Assembly: GCF_003970675.1 (NCBI RefSeq)
Contig: NZ_CP034563.1
Coordinates: 1,059,501 to 1,123,500 of the forward strand
DNA from: Flammeovirga pectinis
GTDB taxonomy: Bacteria > Bacteroidota > Bacteroidia > Cytophagales > Flammeovirgaceae
Length of the DNA: 64,000 nucleotides
Reading direction: 5' to 3'
Positions 56,464 through 64,000 of the stretch are shown here, one piece after another (position 1 is the stretch's first letter; each line of letters begins with the position of its first letter). The position numbers and the translations under genes are program-made. A model generated the notes under the pieces. That model had not been told where the DNA came from. It made no database searches and saw only the letters and a list, made by a program, of their open reading frames with translations.

Positions 56464-56493
56464 AAACCTCTCCTTTATAAAAAGAAGAGGTTT
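56464..56493 (-). terminator. Intrinsic terminator of the HPP-hmp operon
   Basis: Eight-pair stem AAACCTCT with AGAGGTTT with an A-run on the left that yields a U-tract on the minus strand. It lies 20 bases after the hmp stop codon, which makes HPP-hmp and DoxDA-DUF302 separate units. Confidence 0.65.
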
Positions 56494-56513
56494 AAAATAT
56501 CAACTAATTTGTA

Positions 56514-57743
56514 CTATGCCATTGCTTCATCTTCAGCTTTTAGTTCTTCAGCAGGACCAAAAAACTCAAAATTAATTTGTGTTTCTGGCACGCCTAGAAC
56601 AGCTAAAAGATTAATAATATTCTTCATGAATAACTTAGGTCCACAGAAATAATATTCTGCTTCTTTATAGTTAGGAACATTATTTTTAATAAAATCTAAA
56701 TCAATAAACCCAGACTGTACACCTTTATCTGTTGGTTGTGGGTTATTATAAATAAATTGATGAGAAAGTTGCTCATTACTATCAGACAACTCAGCTACAT
56801 ATGTATTAAAAGCATGTGATAAGCCGTTTTTAGCAGCATGTAGCCATGTTATTTTTCTATCAGATTTTTCTACTAATAAATAATTCAACATAGATAGCAT
56901 TGGCGTCTGACCAACCCCACCACTCATTAGAACTACATCTCTTTTGGAATCCGTATCTAAAGTAAAATCACCGGCAGGAATACCCACTTCAATAGTATCT
57001 CCTTCACCAATAAAATCATGAAGATAATTAGAACCAATACCGTCAGGTTGTTGTGCGTACCCCTGTTCTCTTTTTACAGAAATTCTGTAATAATCTTTCT
57101 CAGGAGAATCACTTAAAGAATAATTCCTCATGTGAGCATGGTCATGATCATCTCCTTTTAATCTAACTGCAATATACTGCCCTGGAGTAAAAGGTAATAA
57201 GCTACCTTCTTCTGGTTTTAAATAGAATGAGGTAATCTCATCGCTCTCAATTATTTTTTTTGTAATCATGAAGTTTTTAAAACCAACCCAACCATCATGA
57301 TTGTTAATGGCATCTGTATATAAACTTCCTTCACGTTGGGTAAAAACACCTGCTAATATACCGTAAGCTTCTGTCCATGCAGTAATAATATCTTCTGTAG
57401 CAGCATCGCCTAAAATATCTTTAATTGCTTGTATTAAGTGTTTTCCAACAATTGCATAATGTGCGGGCTGAATACTTAAACTAACATGTTTATGTGCAAT
57501 TCTTTCTACTGCACTTTGTAACATTGGTAAATTATCTATATACGTTGCATAGCCAAGAATAGCCCCTGCCAATACCTGTGGTTGAGTTCCTTCTGCTTGA
57601 TGTGCCATATTAAACACGTTTTTAAGCTCCGGGTTTTTCTCGAACATTAATTTATAGAAATGTGTTGTAATTGCAACACCATGTTCTTTAATAACTGGTG
57701 CTGTTGCCTTTACGATGTCGATTGTTTTTTGTTCAATTTTCAT
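56514..57743 (-). CDS. hmp: Flavohemoglobin (nitric oxide dioxygenase)
   Basis: 409 residues in three parts. Globin domain (1-140): distal Tyr30 and Gln54, proximal His86 in RIAHKHVSLS, and Tyr96. FAD domain (150-260) with MRNYSLSD. NAD domain (260-400) with VLMSGGVGQTPMLSML and a closing FEFFGPAEELK. Hmp oxidises nitric oxide to nitrate with NADH and O2. Its start overlaps the end of the HPP gene by 11 bases, so translation is probably coupled. Regulation by a nitrosative-stress sensor is likely, and a possible site lies upstream of the HPP gene. Confidence 0.97.
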   Translation of the reverse strand: MKIEQKTIDIVKATAPVIKEHGVAITTHFYKLMFEKNPELKNVFNMAHQAEGTQPQVLAGAILGYATYIDNLPMLQSAVERIAHKHVSLSIQPAHYAIVGKHLIQAIKDILGDAATEDIITAWTEAYGILAGVFTQREGSLYTDAINNHDGWVGFKNFMITKKIIESDEITSFYLKPEEGSLLPFTPGQYIAVRLKGDDHDHAHMRNYSLSDSPEKDYYRISVKREQGYAQQPDGIGSNYLHDFIGEGDTIEVGIPAGDFTLDTDSKRDVVLMSGGVGQTPMLSMLNYLLVEKSDRKITWLHAAKNGLSHAFNTYVAELSDSNEQLSHQFIYNNPQPTDKGVQSGFIDLDFIKNNVPNYKEAEYYFCGPKLFMKNIINLLAVLGVPETQINFEFFGPAEELKAEDEAMA

Positions 57744-58200
57744 TTGTCAATTTGGTTTGTGTTCGTTGTATATTATCTAATAAGAAAACTCCTATTAATA
57801 CCGGGATGAAAACATATAAATAACCCAACTCATGTATTGCTGAATTACCATATACAGCTATATATGCTGTTGCTCCTCCGGGTGGGTGTAAAATATTTAA
57901 AGCCGTCATTAAGAATATTGATATACCAACTGCGGTTGCAACTGCAAACTCTGGAGATAAATCAAAAAGTAATTTATAGCATGTTACTCCAACAATAGCG
58001 GAGACTAAATGCCCAAAATACATGTTCTTACGTTGTGCTAATGGAGATTCTGGTGCTGCAAATAATAAAACTGATGTTGCTCCAAACGCTCCTGTAAGAA
58101 GTACTAAATCATCTTTAAAATACATTTGTAATAAACCTAAAATCCCTATACCTATAAAACTATTAAAGCCTTTTATTGCTGCCTTTTTAAACTTCATCAA
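57733..58200 (-). CDS. HPP family membrane protein
   Basis: 155 residues with four membrane segments and the signature ILHPPGGATA that names the family (PF04982). In plants and cyanobacteria HPP proteins have been linked to nitrite transport across membranes. Here it is coupled to flavohemoglobin (overlap of 11 bases), which supports a role in nitrogen-oxide handling. The exact substrate has not been shown for Bacteroidota members. Confidence 0.88.
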   Translation of the reverse strand: MMKFKKAAIKGFNSFIGIGILGLLQMYFKDDLVLLTGAFGATSVLLFAAPESPLAQRKNMYFGHLVSAIVGVTCYKLLFDLSPEFAVATAVGISIFLMTALNILHPPGGATAYIAVYGNSAIHELGYLYVFIPVLIGVFLLDNIQRTQTKLTNEN

Positions 58201-58328
58201 TTATTTAATAGATGATAACCACCATGTCTAAACCTATCTTCCGAATCTTTAGATAGATATTTATGATATGGTGATGCAAAGATTGTGTTCTAAAAAGTAA
58301 TGACAATTGTAATAAAACAGATCAAAAA

Positions 58329-58342
58329 CTGATAAATATCAG
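58329..58342. promoter_or_regulatory. Possible FNR/CRP-type site
   Basis: CTGAT-N4-ATCAG dyad, one base per half different from the FNR consensus TTGAT-N4-ATCAA, about 130 bases upstream of the HPP-hmp operon start. It is a short AT-rich palindrome and could be chance. Confidence 0.25.
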
Positions 58343-58384
58343 ACATTTTTATAAAGACCACTCAATCAGTAAATTAATAGCCAT

Positions 58385-58418
58385 AAAAAAAGGCCATCCC
58401 ATTACAGGATGACCTTTT
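58385..58418 (-). terminator. Intrinsic terminator
   Basis: Ten-base arms (58390-58399 with 58408-58417) with one mismatch and an A-run to the left, giving a U-tract on the minus strand after the stop codon at 58453. Confidence 0.65.
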
Positions 58419-58452
58419 CTTAGTCGTGTTCCAAATCTCAATTAAAAATTAA

Positions 58453-60984
58453 TTATCTATTTAATACAACTCGTTTAGTGAATTGATTATTTACACAATT
58501 AATTTTGATTATATATACTCCGTTATTTAGAGCATTATTCAATTTAAAAGAAAGTGTACTTCCTTGTGAATTTAAATTAGTTGATAATTTCTGTACAATT
58601 TTACCTGTTGAATTAGCAATCACTATAGAAACAATTTGCTCATTTCCAGTATCTACAGTTACCGAAGATGTTGTTGGTGATGGGTAAACTGATACTAAAC
58701 TATTTTGAGCAGGATCAATTGCTGTTACTTCACCATCTACAGGAGTTTCTTCTTCCTCTTCTTCGTCTACAGGAGTTTCCTCTTCCTCTTCTTCGTCTAC
58801 AGGAGTTTCTTCTTCCTCTTCTTCATCTACGGGAGTTTCTTCTTCCTCTTCTTCGTCTACAGGAGTTTCCTCTTCCTCTTCTTCATCTACAGGAGTTTCT
58901 TCTTCCTCTTCAATGAAAGATGACAATAGTAAATCATCAATGTCTAAAATACCATTAGTATCTCTATTAACAGCTAGTTTACCAGTAAAATCTGTTTCTG
59001 GAGTAAATACTAACATATCTGTGTACCATTCGTTTGATGCAACTTCAGCCGTACCAGCATTATGACCTCTATTTTCAAAAACAATTGTATTACCTGTACT
59101 ATTAAGAACTTTTAGTCCTCTCATGTATTGTCCTCTTGTTCTTGCAGATAAGGTATATGTTGTACCTGCTTTAAATTCAAAATCCATTACAGTGTAAATG
59201 TAAGTTGTAGCATCACCTGTAGCACTTGGAGTATCAAATCTCAAGAAGTTATTGTTATCTTGAATTTCAGAAACAATTGTTCTTTCAGTATCTTCTTGTT
59301 CAACTTTAACAAAATCAAAATCTGAAGTTATTAATGTTTCCTCATCATAACCAGCAAAATTATTATGGTAAATAGCTTCTGTGTCAATTTCAGTTTCTTC
59401 TTCTAAAGGAACTTCCACTAATTTAATATCATCGACTTCCAAAAGACCATTCCATTTTCTAGTAATGACTAGTTGTACAGTTAAATCTGCTTCTGCTGTA
59501 AATTCAACCATTTGTTCGTGCCATTCTGCACCTACAATATCATCATTACCAGCATTATAATTTTCGCTAGAGATTATAGCTTCATTTGTTTCTGTATCAA
59601 AAACTTTAAGGTCTCTATCAAATTTACCTTTTGTAATTGCCGAGTACATATACTTACGGCCTTGAACTAATTGAATTTCTTGATCAACAATAATATTTGT
59701 ATTAGATTTTATTGTTGTATTTGGTGTATCAAACTTTAATACTTTATTTCCATTATTATCAATTGCTGTTAATGTTCTTTCTCCATCTTCATTATCAATG
59801 GCAACAAAAGAAAATAAATTATCAGCATTTAAATCTTGATCTACAGTATAAGAAGCAAAATTATTGTGATATAAAGCATCAGGATCTAAAGGAGTCTCTT
59901 GGTTTAGTGCGTCTTCAGAAGTTGTAGATAACATAATATCATCAATATCTAAAGAACCATAGTATAACCTTAAAACAGAAACTTGAGCAGTAAAATCCGT
60001 TTCTGGTGTAAAAACTAAAGTATGTTGGTACCAAGTAGTAGTTAAAGTTGCATCATTAGTTGCGTTATATTCATCAGATTCAAACATAACACCATTATCT
60101 TTTTCTAAAATTCTGATGTCTCTTCTAAAAGCTCCTCTAGTTTTAATGTTTAAAGTATATTCAATACCTGCCTTTACTTGGATATCTTGCATAACACTTA
60201 CTAATGTATTAGCAGAAGCCGCTGCATCAATAATTTGTAATTGTAAAAACTGATTATCGTCTTGCTGATCAATAACTGTTTCTAAAGTTCTTTCAAGTTC
60301 TGGTAATTGAAAAACGTCTAGTTTAAAATCTCCATCAATTAAACTTTCATTTTCTGAATATGCAGCAAAATCGTTTTGATATAAATAGAAAACAGGTTCC
60401 TCAACAGGGGTTTCTTCTTCTACTTCTTCCTCTTCCTCCACTGCTTCTTGATTATCTACTAGTAGTATATCATCAATGTCAAGAGTAGAATTCCATCCTC
60501 TAAACATTGCAACAATACCAATAAAATCAGCCTCAGGTGTAAACTCTAATGAGTGTTCGTACCATTCCGCACGTAACGTCTCGTCATTTCTAGCATTGTA
60601 ATTTGCTTCTGAAAATGCAGGCCCATTTGTAGTAGTATTAATTATTCTTAACCCTCTTGCAAATGGCCCTCTTGCTTTAGCTGTTAAAGTATAAGTAACT
60701 CCAGCTTTAAAATTAATTTCTTCTGTAGATCTTATATTTGTGTTTTTAGAAGTAGTTGCACCAGGCGTATCAAAAGAAATAAATTTATTTCCATCTTCTT
60801 CACCTATAACAAGAGTTACTTCTTGTTCGTCTGCAAGGTCTTGTAGTTCTTGTAATATAAAATCACCTTGCTCCACCATATCTTCTTGAGAAGTATAGAC
60901 ATCAAAGTTATTTTGATATACAGTGTTTTGAGCGAATGCTATCGAGCAAAAAAATAGCAGAATTGCTGTTAAATTTTTTTTCAT
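58453..60984 (-). CDS. T9SS-secreted protein with four carbohydrate-binding-like modules
   Basis: 843 residues. Signal peptide to IAFAQ. Four modules of about 155 residues at roughly 21-176, 199-353, 371-523 and 538-690, each with a 'Y(Q/H)N(N/D)F' entry, 'GxTYTLxxKxRG...R.L(K/R)(I/V)', 'YNA.(N/D)', 'W..H..(E/V)F(T)(P/A)E.D(F/L)' and a closing 'LDIDDILL'. A highly acidic linker (about 691-750) of six ETPVD units precedes a type-A T9SS sorting domain (765-843: SVYPSPTTSSVTVD, NGVYIIKINC, KRVVLNR). No enzymatic domain is visible, so it may be a glycan-binding surface protein. The beta-helix protein at 23779-26196 carries one copy of the same module. Confidence 0.85.
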   Translation of the reverse strand: MKKNLTAILLFFCSIAFAQNTVYQNNFDVYTSQEDMVEQGDFILQELQDLADEQEVTLVIGEEDGNKFISFDTPGATTSKNTNIRSTEEINFKAGVTYTLTAKARGPFARGLRIINTTTNGPAFSEANYNARNDETLRAEWYEHSLEFTPEADFIGIVAMFRGWNSTLDIDDILLVDNQEAVEEEEEVEEETPVEEPVFYLYQNDFAAYSENESLIDGDFKLDVFQLPELERTLETVIDQQDDNQFLQLQIIDAAASANTLVSVMQDIQVKAGIEYTLNIKTRGAFRRDIRILEKDNGVMFESDEYNATNDATLTTTWYQHTLVFTPETDFTAQVSVLRLYYGSLDIDDIMLSTTSEDALNQETPLDPDALYHNNFASYTVDQDLNADNLFSFVAIDNEDGERTLTAIDNNGNKVLKFDTPNTTIKSNTNIIVDQEIQLVQGRKYMYSAITKGKFDRDLKVFDTETNEAIISSENYNAGNDDIVGAEWHEQMVEFTAEADLTVQLVITRKWNGLLEVDDIKLVEVPLEEETEIDTEAIYHNNFAGYDEETLITSDFDFVKVEQEDTERTIVSEIQDNNNFLRFDTPSATGDATTYIYTVMDFEFKAGTTYTLSARTRGQYMRGLKVLNSTGNTIVFENRGHNAGTAEVASNEWYTDMLVFTPETDFTGKLAVNRDTNGILDIDDLLLSSFIEEEEETPVDEEEEEETPVDEEEEEETPVDEEEEEETPVDEEEEEETPVDEEEEEETPVDGEVTAIDPAQNSLVSVYPSPTTSSVTVDTGNEQIVSIVIANSTGKIVQKLSTNLNSQGSTLSFKLNNALNNGVYIIKINCVNNQFTKRVVLNR
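58735..58911 (-). repeat. 30-bp tandem repeat coding for an acidic linker
   Basis: Six copies of a 30-base unit (starting about 58741, 58771, 58801, 58831, 58861 and a partial one at 58891), differing by a few bases at CTAC/CTCC positions. Each encodes EEEEETPVDE or similar. In-frame units could change copy number without a frameshift. Confidence 0.9.
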
Positions 60985-61380
60985 AAGTCTTGTGTAGTTA
61001 AAAAATTGAGTAGTACATTAATACACTTCATTAGATTGGAGTTTTGAGAATAGTTTCCAATAGTTTATTAAATCATAGTAGCTGTATTAATTACACTTCA
61101 AATGTATCAGGTTATGTTGTCTAGGTAGGTTTCTTCAAGTTAAAAGAATGTTTCTTTTAGTCAAAAACTGCTTATAGAGACTAAAATCGAAGATTATACT
61201 ATTATTACTTCTAGGTTATCTTTTTCATAAGTATTGAATATATTAATTATTCTTTTGCGAAAAAGAATGTTGTACAAAATATATTTCGTCATTAATTTAA
61301 ATTAAACATTGATATATTTTTTAAAATTTTAATTATTTATAAATTCACAGATTGTTATTCATCATTGCTATTTCTTTACC
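60985..61380. other. Intergenic region
   Basis: No gene seen. It has a possible -7 box (61099-61106) for the minus-strand gene; the rest is AT-rich. Confidence 0.45.
61099..61106 (-). promoter_or_regulatory. Possible -7 box for the T9SS protein gene
   Basis: TACATTTG on the minus strand matches TAnnTTTG exactly, about 115 bases before the start codon. No -33 element at the normal distance. Confidence 0.3.
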
Positions 61381-61659
61381 ATGCTCCTAAAAAAAATAAA
61401 ACGATCTAAGAAGAAAAATACTTCTCAGAATAAATGGATGGTCTATCCTACTTTAGTATATGATATTACTAAAATACATACACCTCTACCAACAGATAAA
61501 TTTTCGATCTGTATAAAATGTATTAACGATAAAATAATTTTTGAATCTGAAGGTTGTGGAATTACAGATATAAATATGTCTAAATTTGACAAAGGAATCT
61601 ATAATATATATATCCATTATAAAGGAGGCCAATATTATAGTAGGGTTTTGAAGCGTTAA
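61381..61659 (+). CDS. Free-standing T9SS sorting-domain-like protein
   Basis: 92 residues with no signal peptide; the first 17 are Lys-rich. From residue 19 the pattern WMVYPTLVYDITKIHTP, FSICIKCINDKIIFES, DINMSKFDKGIYNIYIHY and YYSRVLKR matches the last 75-80 residues of type-A T9SS proteins, here without any secreted body before it. It could be the leftover end of a degraded secreted protein or a small gene in its own right. No upstream frame with a signal peptide is visible in 60985-61380. Confidence 0.55.
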   Translation: MLLKKIKRSKKKNTSQNKWMVYPTLVYDITKIHTPLPTDKFSICIKCINDKIIFESEGCGITDINMSKFDKGIYNIYIHYKGGQYYSRVLKR

Positions 61660-61834
61660 TTCAATGAAAAATTAGGAATAACATTAATTACGATGCGTAA
61701 CATTATGTAATCTTGCATTATTTTAAGAAATAATCTTTTAATAATTAGTGTTTACAAATATTTTCAATTTTATTTGTGTTAGTAAATTAATACCTGATTT
61801 TTTTAATATTAAACTACCCTAACCTACTTATTAA

Positions 61835-62062
61835 ATGAAAACTTTATCATTAACCGTTACGATTATTCTAACTGCTTTATTTGTAAATGCTCAAGGATTA
61901 AACATTCAAGATATGCATGCAAATAATTCAGGGAAAAGTACTTTGGAACTCTTTAAAGAAAGAAAGGAGATTAAAAAGGAACGAAAAGCAAAGAAACAAG
62001 AACAAAAAGAGTCTTTTATTGAAAACGATAATCCTAGAATTATTGTAAAAGAAGAAGAATAA
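61835..62062 (+). CDS. Small exported protein, function unknown
   Basis: 75 residues. A signal peptide (MKTLSLTVTIILTALFVNAQ) is followed by a Lys/Glu-rich helix (LFKERKEIKKERKAKKQEQK) that could form a coiled coil. No family recognised. Followed by a terminator shared with the convergent gene. Confidence 0.6.
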   Translation: MKTLSLTVTIILTALFVNAQGLNIQDMHANNSGKSTLELFKERKEIKKERKAKKQEQKESFIENDNPRIIVKEEE

Positions 62063-62079
62063 ATATAAAAAGTATTTTT

Positions 62080-62122
62080 AAAAAGAATGTCCCATTACTT
62101 GATTAGTAATGGGGCATTCTTT
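62080..62122. terminator. Bidirectional terminator
   Basis: Long stem with one G-T pair (AAAAGAATGTCCCATTAC with GTAATGGGGCATTCTTTT) around a short loop, between convergent genes ending at 62062 and 62127. Confidence 0.8.
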
Positions 62123-62126
62123 TTAC

Positions 62127-63374
62127 TTAAACCTTATTTAGAGACTCTTCGATATCCCAAATAATATCTTCAGCATTTTCAACACCAATAGATAACCTTA
62201 CTAAACTAGAAGTAATGCCAAATTCTTCTCTTTCTTTAGGATCTACACCAATGTGTGTCATACTTGCAGGGTGTTGAGCAAGACTTTCTGTACTACCCAA
62301 ACTTACCGCGAGTTTCATTAATTTTAAACCATTAAGGAATTTAAAAGCTTCTTTCTCTCCTCCTTTAATATCAAAAGATACCATTGCACCAGGAGAAGAA
62401 TATTGCTTTTTATATAGTTTATAATCTTTGGTTCCTTTAGGTATTAGCCCTAAATAATGAACTTTATCAACTTTTGGGTGATCATTTAAGTACTTAGCAA
62501 CTTTCTTTGCGTTACGCATTTGCTTCTCCATTCTCACTTTTAAAGTTTCTAAAGACCTTAAAAGTAACCATGCAGTATGCGGACCAACCATATTACCTAA
62601 GAAGGTACGCAGTGTTTTAACTCTCTGCATTACTTCTTTATTTCCTAAAACTGCACCAGCAATTAAATCACTATGTCCGCCTATATATTTTGTAGCAGAA
62701 TACATTACTAAATCAGCCCCTAATTCTAGTGGGTTAGACCACAAAGGTCCCATGTAAGTATTATCTACGGCAACGTGAACTTTTTTCTTTTTAGTTGAAA
62801 ACTTTTTTGCAATTTTTACACAAGCTCCAATATCAAATAAATCGTTTGTAGGGTTTGCAGGAGATTCTAAATAAATTAATGATAAACGATCGGCCTTACC
62901 ACTATCTTTTATCAATTTAATTAAATCCTTTTTAGTATGATGTGGTCTGAATGCAATACTAGTAACACCAATTTTCTTTAAAAGATCATGAATAAAATGA
63001 TCTGTACCACCATAAGTTGGAGCACTATATAATATTAAATCACCTGGAGCAGAAAATTCTAAAAGTACAGAACTAATTGCACTCATACCACTTTCAAATA
63101 CGGCACAATCCTCAGATTTATCCCATAAACAAAGTCGATCTTCTAAAATCTCTAGATTGGGGTTATTAATTCTACTATAAATAAGACCTAGGTTTTCGTT
63201 CTCACCTTTTTCTCTTAATCCATATGCAACTTCAAAAAAAGCTTTACCTTCTTCTGCTGTTTTAAATACAAAAGTCGACGTTTGAAAAATAGGTGGCTTT
63301 ACAGCACCTTCAGAAAGCTCAGGTTTATAACCATGAGTCATCATTAAACTTTCTGGATGGAATTTATGTGGCAT
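62127..63374 (-). CDS. Cystathionine gamma-synthase/methionine gamma-lyase family enzyme
   Basis: 415 residues, PLP-dependent (Cys/Met metabolism family). The N-terminal loop PPIFQTSTF and YSRINNPN bind the cofactor phosphate, ESGMSAI is the phosphate loop, VAVDNTYMGP holds the Asp that pairs with the PLP nitrogen, and Lys229 in YSATKYIGGHSD forms the Schiff base. The C-terminal SLGSTESLAQHPASMTH is the usual substrate loop. The family covers trans-sulfuration (cystathionine synthesis or cleavage) and methionine gamma-lyase; the exact activity cannot be told from sequence. No other methionine genes are next to it and I see no SAM riboswitch upstream. Confidence 0.92.
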   Translation of the reverse strand: MPHKFHPESLMMTHGYKPELSEGAVKPPIFQTSTFVFKTAEEGKAFFEVAYGLREKGENENLGLIYSRINNPNLEILEDRLCLWDKSEDCAVFESGMSAISSVLLEFSAPGDLILYSAPTYGGTDHFIHDLLKKIGVTSIAFRPHHTKKDLIKLIKDSGKADRLSLIYLESPANPTNDLFDIGACVKIAKKFSTKKKKVHVAVDNTYMGPLWSNPLELGADLVMYSATKYIGGHSDLIAGAVLGNKEVMQRVKTLRTFLGNMVGPHTAWLLLRSLETLKVRMEKQMRNAKKVAKYLNDHPKVDKVHYLGLIPKGTKDYKLYKKQYSSPGAMVSFDIKGGEKEAFKFLNGLKLMKLAVSLGSTESLAQHPASMTHIGVDPKEREEFGITSSLVRLSIGVENAEDIIWDIEESLNKV

Positions 63375-64000
63375 TTTAACTTTTTTAGTTAGGTGTTTAT
63401 AAGTACTCTCAAAAATTTATGGTTACTATTAATGATGATGTACCTATTGGTATATATGTTTAAATATGAATATGCTTTGATTATTTTAGAATTGCTAATA
63501 AAAATATCCTTTAACTTATAAATAGTTAATGTTTATAGCCATGAACTAGTTAATACTCAAACATATATTAAGCAATTTATACTACTTATATTTTATGATA
63601 CAGATTTAAAGCTTGACTATTTACAATTGTATTGCATAGATTAAAAATTAATAATTTTGTTTTTACTTTATATACTTACGTAATAATTGATTATCAAAAT
63701 GACCATAAATACCCCATTCTAGGCATTTTATGTGTAAGTAGTACGAAAAAAAAATATAGACAATAATTAAGATGAAAATCTAAATAGATAATCTATCGAC
63801 GACTGTAAATAGCAGACTATCCGTGCCTTAACTTAATGTATGAAAGTATTTATATTTAAAAATATAGAATTATAATTTATGATGATTAAACATTATTTTT
63901 CTAACTTTAAGTATATTCTTTTAATAGAATGAAAATTATTCTAACTTTATAATATCAAAACTTTTAAAGTTTATATTTTAAAAGTGATATTTAAGGGGAG
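63375..64000. other. Intergenic region at the window end
   Basis: No gene found over 626 bases. It is extremely AT-rich. A short direct repeat (TTCTAACTTTA) occurs at about 63899-63909 and 63939-63949, 40 bases apart, which might belong to the regulatory region of a gene beyond the window. Confidence 0.4.

Noticed and set aside
58668-58923. Plus-strand Leu/Phe-rich frames over the 30-bp repeats
   Set aside because: They are the complement of the acidic ETPVD repeat in the sense gene, so they appear as low-complexity hydrophobic translations with no own gene signals.
63375-63500. SAM-type riboswitch before the PLP enzyme gene
   Set aside because: I looked for the paired helices and conserved core and found none; only AT-rich sequence.

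Overview
The window is AT-rich DNA from a member of the phylum Bacteroidota. Evidence for this is type IX secretion (T9SS) sorting domains of both types, a PorP/SprF family protein, a TonB-dependent receptor, AraC-type regulators next to sulfatase and beta-helix genes, and a few matches to the Bacteroidota -7 promoter box TAnnTTTG. The gene mix (formylglycine sulfatases, secreted beta-helix protein, very large secreted adhesin) suggests a marine, polysaccharide-using, surface-associated organism such as the Cytophagales/Flammeovirga type. That placement is an inference; there is no rRNA or marker gene here to prove it. I saw no tRNA, rRNA or CRISPR array.

Layout. 1-8 kb: the end of a sulfatase gene, a small lipoprotein, an AraC regulator, a large arylsulfatase, a DUF481 outer-membrane protein, an RlmA-type rRNA methyltransferase and a secreted caspase-like protein with two SPOR-like modules. 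8-11.5 kb: an oligopeptidase B gene destroyed by an IS3-family element (copy 1). 11.7-18.4 kb: a PQQ-type beta-propeller, a two-gene phosphorelay (response regulator fused to an AlbA_2/Schlafen-like domain, then a hybrid histidine kinase with two receivers and an Hpt), and a DEDDh exonuclease. 18.5-19.2 kb: a candidate small RNA and an IS200-like element with several hairpins. 19.2-27.3 kb: a lipoprotein plus a frameshifted TonB receptor, a Dabb protein, a secreted beta-helix protein and a second AraC regulator. 27.3-43.9 kb: a 20-bp perfect inverted repeat, PorP/SprF, a 4540-residue type-B T9SS adhesin and two paralogous lipoproteins. 43.9-48 kb: rhodanese, IS3 copy 2 in the opposite orientation, a second lipoprotein sulfatase and a small exported protein. 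48-54.3 kb: a frameshifted LRR lipoprotein, HrpB helicase and a methyltransferase. 54.4-58.2 kb: DUF302 lipoprotein, DoxD/DoxA-type protein, flavohemoglobin and HPP membrane protein, a group suited to reactive nitrogen and sulfur species. 58.4-63.4 kb: a T9SS protein with four copies of a carbohydrate-binding-like module, a lone T9SS-CTD-like protein, a small exported protein and a cystathionine gamma-synthase/methionine gamma-lyase family enzyme.

Most notable points: (1) the giant adhesin has roughly 33 or more units of about 100 residues arranged in a higher-order period of five units (about 1.5 kb), repeated five times in a row; (2) a response regulator-AlbA_2 fusion sits directly upstream of its likely kinase; (3) all three frameshifts in the window fall in homopolymers and are repaired by adding one base, which suggests either consensus error or phase variation; (4) two near-identical inverted IS3 copies bracket 34 kb, and copy 1 lacks a target duplication and seems to have deleted target sequence; (5) an orphan intrinsic terminator behind a TAnnTTTG box points to a small RNA; (6) a T9SS sorting domain appears as a free-standing small ORF.
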